DNA of 23,110 nucleotides from Reticulitermes lucifugus (Eukaryota > Arthropoda > Insecta > Blattodea > Rhinotermitidae), in assembly GCA_026260175.1 (NCBI GenBank), contig JAKCWW010005372.1, positions 1-23,110 of the forward strand, given 5' to 3'. The number at the start of each line of letters is the position of its first letter. The first letter of the stretch is position 1. Below the pieces are notes generated by a model. The model ran no database searches and had not been told where the DNA came from. It saw nothing but the letters and a program-made list of their open reading frames with translations. A program made the translations under genes and the position numbers. This document shows, one piece after another, positions 8,086 to 17,971 of this stretch.

Positions 8086-10991
8086 CTAGTTAGTTGTCTT
8101 CTCTTGTATTAGTTCATGGGCCAACTGCTGTACTTGTCGACGCTTGAAAGTACGATCTGCAACACAGTATACAGTATTCTTCAGTACACACTGTCAGATG
8201 CATTTTCAGTTACCAAATCATTAAAGTACTAAGATAATTCTAAATTGGGGGGAAGAAAGTGACAAACTTTTCTCAGGCCACCATATGCATCAGTTTAGAG
8301 GTGGAAGTCCATGTTGTCATTTCCTGATCGGAGATGGAGAAGGTCTCCAAAATGCTGGACTTTGATGCCAAATTGACATGGCTGGTTTGCCTGAGAAGAT
8401 TTTATCATTTCCAGCTGCAACAAATGCTTGAAGTCATAGACCAAGAAATCATTTGCACAATTAATTACATAATGGTGAAATGTATTTTTAACAATTATTT
8501 TGGTTTTTTGTGTCGGAATTTAAAGATTCTACAGAAGACCATATTAGTGGCACTTCTGTATGAATGAGTTTCAGAACGTTCCATACTGACCAATGAAGTG
8601 ATCTGCATACTGCAGATGTTGAAACTTGCAATTGATGATTAACAGAGGTTAGTACTATTTGGTCAGAAAATGTTTCAGTTTATTTACTATAACTATATTA
8701 CCACATGAACTTTGGTATGTACACTAATGTTGCATTAAGTTTATGTAGTAATTGCCCATTCAGGACAGGCGCAGGAATGTGTTGAGGCCGAGGTCAGAAA
8801 ATGTCTGTTACATGCCTAATGATGTATATTGAAAAAATATTTCATATACTGTTTTTATATTATTAAAGAATTTAAAAAACAATATCAATGCAAAATATGT
8901 AAAAATACATATTGCCATACCAGAACTGCTCAAAGTATGCAACGTACAACACGGGTATGGCAAACAAAAGTGCATTTGTGGGAAAAGTGAAAAACACACA
9001 TGTAACTCGGCACAGACCCTACAAACTCCATGGAACAGAGTCCTTCCTGAGAAGGTAATAGTGCCTCAGCTAGTCTAGAAATTCCGCACATTTTATGGAA
9101 CTCGAAGGTTCATTATTGTATTCACAAAATACTGCCAGTTGTGCCTATACTGAGCCATATCAATCCAGTCCATGCCCCCATTCTGTTTCTTTAAGATGCT
9201 CGGCACAGAAACATGAAAAAAAACTGTAACGTGTATAACAGTTGGCCACACTTGTTGCAACAGATATGGTACCAGTATTGCATCTGGCTGTAAACAGCAC
9301 CTTCTGTAAGACATACATATATGGTAGCAGTCCTGAATGTGTTTTAAGCATAATACTTGTATGTGATATGCAGGCAATAGGTGCCAGTCTATATCAAAAT
9401 GTGCAGCTGTGAGAAAACAGATAGAAATAATCAAAGTTTTGTCATTAGTGAGGTCATGCATGATTAGATTTTCATTGTGGAGAGGACTAATACAAATGTT
9501 TGGCCATCTATCGAAAGTACCATTTTTCGAAACGAGTACCGAGTTTTGATTAACCTTTATTGGTTGAACAGGATGTCCGTGTCCTGTTAAATGTAACTCG
9601 TCATGGCTGAATGGGAAAAACGCTGTCCCACTTAGGTGCAGGTATGGGCATTTAAAATTAAAATAACTCCGGGCTATCGGCGGCCAAATGGGGATCTACA
9701 GGCCAGACAAGAAAGGTTAACTACATTCCTCATCACCCTCCCTTCAAACACAGCTCCACTGACATGATCACTGAACACACAAACCACAAGCATCACTACA
9801 ATCTCTCGCAGTGAATCTATATAAATCTCATTTGTGAAAGCTTGCCCAGAATTAATGTGACAACTCTTAGGTTCCACCTCATACTGTAAATGTCAGTATA
9901 TACATGACATTTGTATTTCACTGTAGTGATAGGAATGGCATTCCTCTAGCCTCCTCATATGCATGTTTCTTGAATTTTGACAGGTGAAATGTGTGTGACA
10001 GTCCCAAGTTGGGATGCCGTTATTATGGCGGTCATCCTGTCTGACCTGTGAAGATGATGCGATTTCTTGTTCAGTTAAAGTCCCTCTGGAGTGATAACAC
10101 ACAACCACAGAGTGAAATATCTTGGGGTACTAAAGGGAACATTGGCATTTTAAAAGTTAAACACCATTCCACAGCCTCTTGATTCCTTAAATGGAATATG
10201 AATATTTTAATATTTAATTATATAAGTAAATGGGATGATTAAGGTGACACGTGCACCCTTCACCCCCCTTATTACTGATGATGGTTTGAGTCCTGCAGAA
10301 TCCACAGTTATAACTTGCAACAGAAATCCCCAGAGGAATACTTGTGGGATTCACATGGCAGAAGGTTGGAAGTAAAGCACAGGAAGACAGAATATTAAAG
10401 GCAGATGCAGCACTGTCTTGGGATATATTATGAATTTTGCTGAATGAACAAATTCTTCACTACAAGCTAGAATCACTGTTACAATCCATATAACAGTATC
10501 AAGTTCACCATTTGTAAGAAAAAATATGCATTTTACTTGTCATACAACAAGTTTTATTCATATAGCATGTTTGACAGCTGCTGTAGCTGACCGTGGAACT
10601 ACACTGGTAAAGAGTTCTTTTAAACACATTATTCTGTAAGGTTCTGATGATGGTGTATCATAACTGAACACATTAACTTTGTGGACCTTTTCATTGCCTA
10701 ATGTATTAAGATTAACATAATTACTACAAGAATATGTTGCGGGGGTCAATTCTGCCCCCAAAACATAGTGTTGTAATTATACTAATCATAATACATAGGT
10801 GATGGGAAAAATGAGTTCACCTAAAAACACAACTTACAGAAATTCACTTGCCCCACATGCCAGTTGATCATTGTGAACTCCAGTGCAGCTCCCATAAGAA
10901 AGAAGACAGGCAGAAATCTATAAATTCCAAAATATTTCTTTCCAGGCCACTTATCCAAGAACTTCCGCAAAGTGCTGCTGTATGCCTTCAT
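8086..10991 (-). CDS. sloth1: SMIM4/UQCC5-like complex III assembly protein (first cistron), two exons
   Basis: Coding parts are join(10991..10838, 8156..8086) on the minus strand: 154 + 71 = 225 nt, 74 codons plus TAG. Exon one ends NFT|GTAAGT in phase 1 (donor GT at 10837-10836); exon two follows ttgcag and restores Y-R-T-F-K-R-R-Q. The product starts [20 protein letters not shown] and continues [19 protein letters not shown], matching the SMIM4 hallmark [13 protein letters not shown] with a single membrane segment (about 22-39), then the VGQ.NFY.TFKRRQ tail. Human SMIM4 (70 aa) also has 20 residues before that F, which selects the ATG at 10991 over an in-frame one at 11069. SMIM4/UQCC5 is a mitochondrial inner-membrane complex III assembly factor. 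The start context is modest (C at -3). A T-rich AG (cctttttcag, AG at 11001-11000) lies eight bases before the ATG, so a spliced 5' leader is likely; its first exon was not found. Confidence 0.92.
8157..10837 (-). other. Intron of the sloth1-like frame (2,681 bp)
   Basis: GT at 10837-10836 (GTAAGTTG) and AG at 8158-8157 (after gtgtt-gc) give a canonical GT-AG intron. It contains a family B repeat fragment (9025-9205), an open minus-strand stretch at 10558-10697 that could act as an alternative last exon, and otherwise AT-rich sequence. The open stretches at 8334-8567 (+), 9093-9461 (-), 9674-9877 (-) and 9893-10108 (-) show no homology I recognise. Confidence 0.85.
9025..9205 (+). repeat. Dispersed repeat family B, fragment in the sloth1 intron
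   Basis: 'ctccatggaacagagtcctt' and 'cctgagaagg' through 'cacattttatgg' align with 18104-18181. A conceptual peptide [20 protein letters not shown] follows at about 9132-9190, then a stop. The same peptide pattern (LSHxNxVxT) follows in the copies near 18200 and 21920. Degenerate; no coding function. Confidence 0.6.
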
Positions 10992-11179
10992 TTGCTGTCC
11001 TGAAAAAGGTTTACTCGCATGAATGTCCAAATTGTAGAAGTGTAACTTCAACCATGGTTGGACATTCAAGAGTATACGATTTGTTTATTTGGTTTTTATT
11101 AGGAATATACACAGCAGATGAGACATGAAGAAGAAACGCTTTGAGGCATGGACTGGGAGGACATGCAGTTGCCAATGTG
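10992..11179 (-). other. Putative 5' leader intron boundary and upstream flank
   Basis: Minus-strand sequence before the sloth1-like ATG: acceptor-like aaacctttttcag ends at 11000, and the exon would begin GACAGCAAATG. The open frame continues upstream to an ATG at 11069, but those 26 residues have no counterpart in the family, so this is more likely intron. Confidence 0.45.
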
Positions 11180-11290
11180 TGATGTTTGAGGTTCTAACAT
11201 GGTTACAAGGTCTTTCGGTGGGGTGCCATGTAATTTGGTAGATTTGTATCATTTTGGAGGAAGGGTAATCGAGTGACGTGGAGGAGGAAA
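11180..11290 (+). repeat. Dispersed repeat family A, copy 3
   Basis: 'tttgaggttctaacatggtt' and 'ggtgccatgtaatttggtag' align with the copies at 186 and 1776. The best frame gives GGVPCNLVDLYHFGG, corresponding to the PCSLVxxYxxFGG core of the family. It is diverged and short. Confidence 0.5.
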
Positions 11291-13260
11291 TTTGGGTACT
11301 ACAAATGGGAATGAATACAGAATAAGAAATCTAAATTTTAAACCTCTAACAAGCCTTTCAAAATGGCCTCTCTCTGTGTCTCGTCTCTGTAGTAGTAGGA
11401 ATGTAAAGTATATATATATATGAAGAATTACTATTCAAATTGGTTTCCAGTCAAAGGTCATGTTTATAGATTGTACTTCATGAATATATAAAAAATGTAA
11501 TCAATGAAATATGAGACTTCTTGAAACAAAGGTTGATAATGCTCCTAAGCTTATCAAAAGGAATGACCTAACCTAACAAAGTTACACCAAAATGTATCCA
11601 AGGGCCACTGTGGGATAAATGACGCCCTATAACTGGGGAACTGCAGGATACTCAAACTGCATTCTAACTAAACTGTACAGCATGACGACTGCGCACACCA
11701 ATCACTGATTTCAGGCTCATTTACAATTACAAACCTAGAAAATACTCCAACCGTACAACATACGTGCCACCAAATTTTAATAGTGGCTGCTACTGCTGCT
11801 GCTACTACTACTACTACCACCACCACCCATTCTCCCAAACCTAATGAAACTATCATTTTTTTTTACTTATGGAAGTTTTGTGGAAACTAAACTCTGATAA
11901 CAACAAACTTTAATGAGATGAGGCTATTTGTAATATGTAAAAGTACCCATCTGATAACCTATCATTAAATCACTCAATGTTCCATAACAAATAAATGCAT
12001 TGTAATTACCCTTGGATTCAATAATTTTTGTGATACACAACAACTGAGGTTATCACAGTAATGACTAGTCACTCTTGTACTTTGAAGACGAAGACACCAG
12101 TGTTCTCACAAAAGTTGCCTACATGGTATCATATGGCACCGGACAGTAATCTCCGTTTCCGTGATGTCACACGAAGGTAACGTTACATAGCAGAGTATCT
12201 GAACACAACTACGATGAGGTCTGGTATACTTTTAAGACATTGTACTTATGTGAGGTAATTTAGAATGTTTTATAGTAAGTCTTATGCGGAAACAACATCC
12301 ACATTCAGTAGTGCATCGGTATTGCATAGGTTAGAATACTGATTTACTAGACCTTGAGTCAGGCCTAAATATATATGAAATGCAGTCATGGACTGTCGTA
12401 TATTACCTTGTACGTGTAACTAAATTCGTAAATTTAAATACGTAACTTCCTAACTGACTAATTATTACACACGCTACATTTCTAAGCATAAGGATCGATA
12501 TGTGACTATCGACTTTAATTCATAAGGCAAAGAAGTTACAACGGAGAAAATACTGCACTTCAGTCTGAACCAAATTAGTCGGATTTTGATTTACATCAGA
12601 GCTACTTATTAAAACAGAGTACCGTTAATTTAATGCGACGACTCTTACAAAGTTCGTTGTTCTTTTTTGGCACAACTAGAAGACATAATATCTAAAACGG
12701 CAACAAATTTCGCGCGTGAAAATCACCAAGTGTACAGTTTCTTCCATTTATATTCAATAAGTTATATAGGCCTATTCTCTTTAGAAAATGGACATGAAAC
12801 ATAGTTTTAAATTATTTATAAGCGTTGCTTTTCATTGAAAAAAAAAAGGACAAGCACTATGCATTTTTGGGTATTCCGTTTAAATCATTTTTCCAGTTTT
12901 GGAGTTGTCATGTATCTCAACAACTTTGCAGTGTCGTTGTGACAAAACATGTTTATAAAGTACGCAGAATATTGCAATTACAAATGTGCAGTAGGACTAA
13001 CAAATTTCTTAGCAGTGTTTATGAAAATTCCAGTCTTCTCGGATATTATCGGACATGACGCCGTGTTGATTGTTAGATAGTTACCAGTCGACACGGCCTC
13101 ATATCTGGAAGATTTGAATCTGCAATACAACCGTAATTATGCGTCCAGGCCTTCAATTTTCGTGCCATTTTGCCACCGTAGAAACCTTTAAAATAAAAAC
13201 TGTAGAGTTCCAACAACTGAGTATACTTCACAAGAAAGTGATAGGGAAGGGAAGGGTTCA
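11291..13260. other. No recognised gene; CpG content rises to the right
   Basis: A compound (CTG)n(CTA)n(CAC)n microsatellite lies at about 11786-11828, short TA runs near 11410, and an A10 run near 12840. From about 12130, and especially 12600-13300, CpG dinucleotides become clearly more frequent than in the flanks (for example tttcgcgcgtg near 12707). This is what an unmethylated promoter region looks like in a methylated insect genome. No first exon could be fixed on either strand; a weak minus-strand frame at 13073-13261 has no homology I know. Confidence 0.35.
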
Positions 13261-13273
13261 TGTATTGCAGCTG

Positions 13274-13344
13274 GTGTCATGTCAATGACACGAACTACGG
13301 ATGTGTTTACTGACGTCATTTACGAACAAATATTTGGCGGGAAA
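13274..13344. promoter_or_regulatory. Promoter-like cluster: palindrome, CRE and E2F-type sites
   Basis: GTGTCAT-GTCA-ATGACAC (13274-13291) is an 18-bp palindromic motif. TGACGTCA at 13311-13318 is a perfect cAMP-response element, and TTTGGCGGGAAA at 13333-13344 is a textbook E2F site. All three fall in the CpG-richer zone. About 93 nt downstream on the plus strand a strong splice donor (attag|gtaagt, exon end 13437) could close a non-coding first exon. The same region could drive the minus-strand complex III gene through a spliced leader. E2F sites mark cell-cycle genes in general; no such gene is identified here. Confidence 0.4.
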
Positions 13345-13437
13345 AGGTCAATGCAAAGAAAAATTTTGTGATAAGTGTAAAGTGAAGCTCTGTGATAAGT
13401 GCAGCAGTGTTTATTTTAGATTTTCGATATATATTAG
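13345..13437 (+). other. Candidate 5' non-coding exon with strong donor
   Basis: Sequence between the E2F-like site and gtaagt (GT at 13438-13439). It holds an internal near-duplication (tgtgataagtgtaaag / tgtgataagtgcagc). No ATG opens a long frame. On the opposite strand another good donor (ccag|gtgagt, GT at 13531-13530) lies nearby, so the direction of transcription cannot be settled from sequence. Confidence 0.3.
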
Positions 13438-13749
13438 GTAAGTACTGCTGCAACTAATTGTTAATAATTTATCTACTATTTATCACCAGTAATGATGTAG
13501 CAGTGGCTGTGGCATTAAGTTGACCACTCACCTGGATCTAGTGCCCAGGTTAGGAAGGAGTGGATCCTTACATCTACTCCTGCTATAGGCCTGTATGGTG
13601 TACAGTGGGACAACTTGACCTTTTTATTCATAGTGTTGTATGTAGTACTTACATTTTATTTAATTCAACCATCATAGTACACAAACAAGTTGGGTACTAT
13701 GATTCTTATATTAAATCAGTGTTGAAAAACTTGCAAGGTTTGATGTTCT

Positions 13750-14330
13750 CATCATGGTGCTGCTGAATACTTCCATCCTCTGGAACATGATGCCTTGTAG
13801 ATTAATTTATTGGTATGCTGCCAGTGTCTTTGAGGAGCTTGCTGCTTCCATCTACAGGGTAGCCATAAATGAGGACTGCAGTTTTGCTCAAGGCAGCAAG
13901 CTCTACTGACACTTACAAGTAGATAACACAGAAGATGGAAATCTTCAGATGATTGAGCAACAAACCAAATGCTATATTTTGGGTTCATCCAGTACTAAAT
14001 ATTCCAGTCAGAAGAAAGGTTTTTATTTAAAAAATAAGTATAATCAATGGCTTAGAACCAAGTGTACTCTCGAATAATATAAATAAAGTATTTTTAGGTT
14101 TTTTGCAGCAGTGTAGCTGAGTTTTCTGTTTTTCTGGTATATGACCCCACATCACTGGGAACATGCCTTCATCCACCTGTGTCCGGCATTCTTCATGGAC
14201 ATTTCAATCCTTGAAGATGAAACCGCTGTTTTGTCTCAGAACATTGGGAACCAATTACACAGTCATGTGGCATCATATCCCAGAAGAATGGAAATCTCAA
14301 AAATGAAGTAACTGGGGATGTTCATGACTC
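13750..14330 (+). repeat. Dispersed repeat family A, copy 4 with downstream tail
   Basis: The front part reads LLNTSILWNMMPCRLIYWYA and then FEELAASIYR, the diverged FWDVxPCSLVxxYxxFxGxxxLHxxG core. After about 250 bp, 14190-14300 reads MDISILEDETAVLSQNIGN and VASYPRRME. I recall 'ILED.....SRN.G', then 'YPRR', as the tail of the same peptide repeat in insects. This is the only copy in the window with both parts, so it gives the best estimate of element length (about 0.55 kb). Confidence 0.55.
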
Positions 14331-15221
14331 CCTGTCTGCAAACAAGAAATTAATGTTGGCTTCTTTATTAAACAAATACAAGAGGATGATATTACTACCC
14401 CCCCCCCCCAAAAAAAAAGATCATTCAGTTTTTGTTGAGTGGTCAAATAGTAGATGATGGTACAATATTCACCCTTCAGTTTTATATTGCTTGCATGCTT
14501 TTTTGTGAATTGGTTGGTGCATGTGTTATGTTTAATGTACTGAACCTTGTTGTGAGCTAATGGGGCTAATCTAAGAATGAAATTAGAGTGCAATATAACT
14601 AGCTCTGACAGCATTTGACCAACAAAGTGTAAAGATATGGGTAATGAGTAAATGGCTGTGTAGTATCTGAGTTAATCAGTGTCAGAGTCTGAGTGAGCAG
14701 CTCTTTGTGCTGACACAGAGACTATTAGCTGCAATACAGGAAATGTTTTAGCAAATCAATTTGTTTTCCACTTCAAACAGTTAAATGTCCTACACATATA
14801 GCATTCTAGAAATCTAAATACTTTTCTAGAAAGTTGCCAGTGCTCAGTTCGAGGTTATTATTATTATTATTATTATTATTGTTATACATATGTTAGAAAG
14901 TAGGGGGTAGGACAAATCAAAATATAATTTATTACATACTAGAAAATATCTAGTAATGCATTTGAGTTAACAGAGTGTTTTCCAATCAACAGTAAACAGT
15001 ACAGTAAACTAATTTGCATACATACATACATTACTTTGCAGTTACATAACAATTGTAGATTATCTTTAGCTAAGCCTGTACTCACAGTAAAACACATAAT
15101 TGCAGTGGGTCAGTCATGTCTTACTGATTTAAATTAATTTACAGAGCAGGCATGACTTAAAGAAAAATCTTTCAGTGCTATTTTATATTTTCTAATATTA
15201 GTGAATGAACATTTCGTATTG
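14331..15221. other. No recognised gene; simple repeats
   Basis: A C-run joined to an A-run at about 14397-14419, an (ATT)n microsatellite at about 14854-14883, and CATACATACATA near 15018. The interval 15000-15221 may include the 3' tail of the minus-strand LINE. No open frame is supported. Confidence 0.45.
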
Positions 15222-15620
15222 TGTTGGTGGTTGTGGAGTTTTATTCCGGTATAATATTGTCCCTTTTGAATTAAGTGTTAAATTTGTAACTGGTCTCTGA
15301 ACACTGGGGATGTGTCTTGTCTTGATTTCACAAACCTCTCATTTTTTCTGAAAGATTTCCATGTTGCTAATTATAAATATTATCTCAACTAATGAACACT
15401 TACTGATTGGAGGCAGTATATGGAACATCTTAAATAATTCTGTACATGATTATCTTTTTGTGGCACCTGTCGTGATTCTAATTACTTTCTTCTGCAGAAA
15501 GAGTATTCTGCTACTCTCAGAATAGTTACCACCACAGAATACCATATCACATGTCATGACTGAATGAAACCATGGATAGTGCACTGTATTTAGGTATTCT
15601 TTTATGTTCATCAATATGAA
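15222..15620 (-). mobile_element. Non-LTR retrotransposon, C-terminal part of the RT ORF (degenerate)
   Basis: The minus-strand frame reads PWFHSVMTCDMVFCGGNYSE, then LFLQKKVIRITTGATKR, a stop, ELFKMFHILPP, EIIFIISN, a stop, and RPVTNLTLNSKG. This follows the region after the reverse transcriptase domain in jockey/CR1-like elements (FHSVMTYGIIFWGNS, LQKRAIRII, ELFKKLKILPL, N.....QKG). Two in-frame stops and no frameshift are seen over about 130 codons. The polymerase part of what is probably the same copy lies at 16930-18010. Confidence 0.75.
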
Positions 15621-16079
15621 AGACATGATCATGGAACATATATAATTTTTGTCATAATTGTACCAGCATAATACATTTGTTTGTACTATGGTAGCATGAT
15701 TCTGAAATAGATTACACAACTTCATACCTTGTATTAGGCTACCACACGTCCTCTTTCCCCACACATGTTCTCTTTTTGACCCAAGAATTTCCATCCAGTC
15801 GTTTTTTTTAATTTGTAGAGGTGTCCAGGTTTTGACTATTTATTATTTCTTAAAGTTTTGCATATTTTACTGGTACTAAAACTGCAAAAATATTACTGCT
15901 TTATAAAAAATATGTAATATTATATTATCATCCAAGTAAAAGAAAAGTAGGCCCTTGAGTTCAGCAGTTGACATTCTGAATATTTTGAGAAACTTTGGTG
16001 CTGGAATTCTGAATGACTTGAACTGAATGAAAACATGCTTTAAGAATGTATCACTCAGAATTTCATACCCCTCTAAGTT
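15621..16079. other. Sequence between LINE arm and hAT fragment
   Basis: The minus-strand open frame continues up to 15794 without LINE-like motifs. The rest is AT-rich and unassigned. It probably includes one side of the insertion that separates the two LINE parts. Confidence 0.3.
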
Positions 16080-16725
16080 ACAGGATGACTATCAGAGAAA
16101 CGTGGAGAGGGACTTGGAGAAGTTTGTGAAACATTCTGTGGCAAAATCAATTGTATGTACACGATGTGTGGAGAAAATTTGGACGAAACCAATGGAAGAC
16201 TGATCTTGTTTCACGTGGATGACACTTAGTTAACCACCAAATTGGAATGATGTAGAACTTTCTATCCAATTCCTGGTAAATAGTGCAGTTCCAATTGAAG
16301 ACATAGTGTTTTGACCAACTTAGTCACTGAAAAAATTTATGTAAAGTCGCCTCAATGATGAAGAATTCACCAGTTTACTAGAACACCAGAAGTGGACCAG
16401 ACAATCTGGGGAAGGGGGAGGGAATAGAGTGAGAGTGGGGAGGGATGCCACTCAGAATGTTTGAAGATGTCACAGTTCCTTGCCATTTCCTCTTGTAATG
16501 CAAACGTAGAGCAAAGTTTCTCATTGAAGCAGGCCCAGTGGACAAAGGAAAGGAACATGTTGAATGTTGAGCCGCTCAGAGGGGCTTTTATTCCTACTGT
16601 AAAATTTCAAAGGAATTTCTTGCAGAGATTTCCATACCTTCCTGAAGAGCAATGCACAGTTACTAAAAAAATCCGATTTACACAGAAGGATGAATGGGCT
16701 CATGATAAGGAATATGACTAGAGAA
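16080..16725 (+). pseudogene. hAT-superfamily transposase C-terminal fragment
   Basis: The plus-strand frame at 16461-16721 contains CNANVEQSFSLKQAQWTKER, then NMLNVEPLRG: the C-terminal dimerisation region of hAT transposases (family pattern: NA.VER.FSLM.AQWT.ERN.L.VE). Upstream, around 16230-16300, NWNDVELSIQFLVNSAVPIE resembles the segment that precedes it. The part between is broken by stops and a G-rich stretch. No terminal repeats or 8-bp target duplication were recognised. It lies in opposite orientation inside the minus-strand LINE. Confidence 0.65.
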
Positions 16726-16929
16726 CTGGTGGCTGATTATACACTATGTGTATATTGTATACAAATTTAAATAACTTGTTTTTAATTTTGTATATTTTCT
16801 TTAAAAGGGCAATATTAATTTCATTTAATAAAATTGTGACTATATGTCCTCTTTTTAACCCCCCTTTTCTCTGCTGTCTTCTTCTTCTTCTTATGGATAA
16901 GTTGGAAATTTTACACAAAGAACAAATTT
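16726..16929. other. AT-rich stretch after the hAT fragment
   Basis: Contains a TTCTTCTTCTTC run near 16880 and otherwise AT-rich sequence. The two overlapping open stretches on opposite strands look like chance. The outer edge of the insertion into the LINE is probably within it. Confidence 0.3.
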
Positions 16930-17695
16930 AAAATAACCTGCTTAATATGTGCACAATCAGTTTGTTTGTGATTTTTCTAGTTGAATTAATTATCAGTTTA
17001 TTTCCCAAGGAACTGTTATTTTTTACCCCTGGTGTTTATTGATCATTAATGTTTACTTGTATATGACTTATTTCCTTATTATTAGTTTCAAATTTTATGA
17101 AGTTTGTTTTATTAAAATTTAAAGTAAACTTACTGGTTCACAACCATTTGATCGTGACTATAGGTATTATTTGATACGTACACAAGATGACTTTCAGCTG
17201 GTTCAGCAATTATTATACTACTATCGGCAAATAGAACAGGTGAAGAGTCTGAGTTAACAATGAATAGCAGATCATTAATATACAAGGGAAAATGGAGTGG
17301 ATCAAGCAAAGAGCCTTGATGAACTCCATGTTGAATTTCATGCAAGTTAGAACAAATAGTTTCCTTAGTACTTCGAGTCTCATAAATATTTGTTTACTTG
17401 TTTGTCAGGTAAAAAAGTAAACCATTTGCTAGCATTTACATTTGTTCCATAATATTATTCGTTTTTGTTCTCTGAGTAACACAGTCAAATGCCTTCGCAA
17501 GATTACAGAAAATTCGTGCTATATCAGTTTTATTATCAACTGCCTGTATAATATATAATATGTTTGTGGAAAGGTCACATCTACAGCAAAATTGATAATT
17601 ACCTCAATACCATTGTAGTTTAAATGCTGCAATACTCTTTTGTACAATTGTATCAAATATTTTATAAAACCCAGTCAAAAATAAATTGGCCTGTG

Positions 17696-17971
17696 ATATG
17701 ACATGTCCCTGAGGGCTGGTATAGCGTGGTCAGTATAGTGACTCTCTACGGGCTAAACGGTCCGGGGATCGAATTCCGCACCCGTCCACACCAGCCCTGG
17801 GGCCCACCCAGCCTCCTATACGATGGGTACGGGGTAAAGCAGCCGGGGCATGGCGTTGAACACCTATCCTATCTAGAGCCAAGGTTAAATAAAGAGTAGA
17901 GCTGTACCTCTACTCTCCTTCTGTACTTTCATGACAGGTTATAGGGAGAAATTTACCTTTATATGACATGT
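17696..17971. repeat. Target-site duplication pair of the SINE (ATATGACATGT)
   Basis: Identical 11-mers at 17696-17706 and 17961-17971. The bases just outside and inside differ, so the repeat ends exactly there. The length suits LINE-mediated (target-primed) integration. Confidence 0.9.
17707..17960 (+). mobile_element. tRNA-derived SINE inserted in the LINE
   Basis: The head reads GGGCTGGTATAGCGTGGTCA (A-box region) and GGTCCGGGGATCGAATTCC (B-box-like). The body runs through cctatctagagccaagg and cctctactctccttctgtac. The perfect 11-bp duplication ATATGACATGT sits directly on both sides (17696-17706 and 17961-17971). The element is 254 bp. The head is homologous to the truncated one at 23053-23110. 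Insertion is younger than the LINE that it splits. Confidence 0.88.

Noticed and set aside
9093-9461. 122-codon minus-strand open frame in the intron
   Set aside because: It overlaps the family B repeat on the opposite strand and has no recognisable motif.
10992-11069. Upstream in-frame ATG extending the SMIM4-like protein by 26 residues
   Set aside because: The extension has no counterpart in the family, and a good splice acceptor lies between it and the ATG at 10991.
13345-13437. Cysteine pairs (CDKCKVKLCDKC) as a zinc-finger exon
   Set aside because: No start codon or upstream open frame leads into it; the pattern comes from a short internal DNA duplication.
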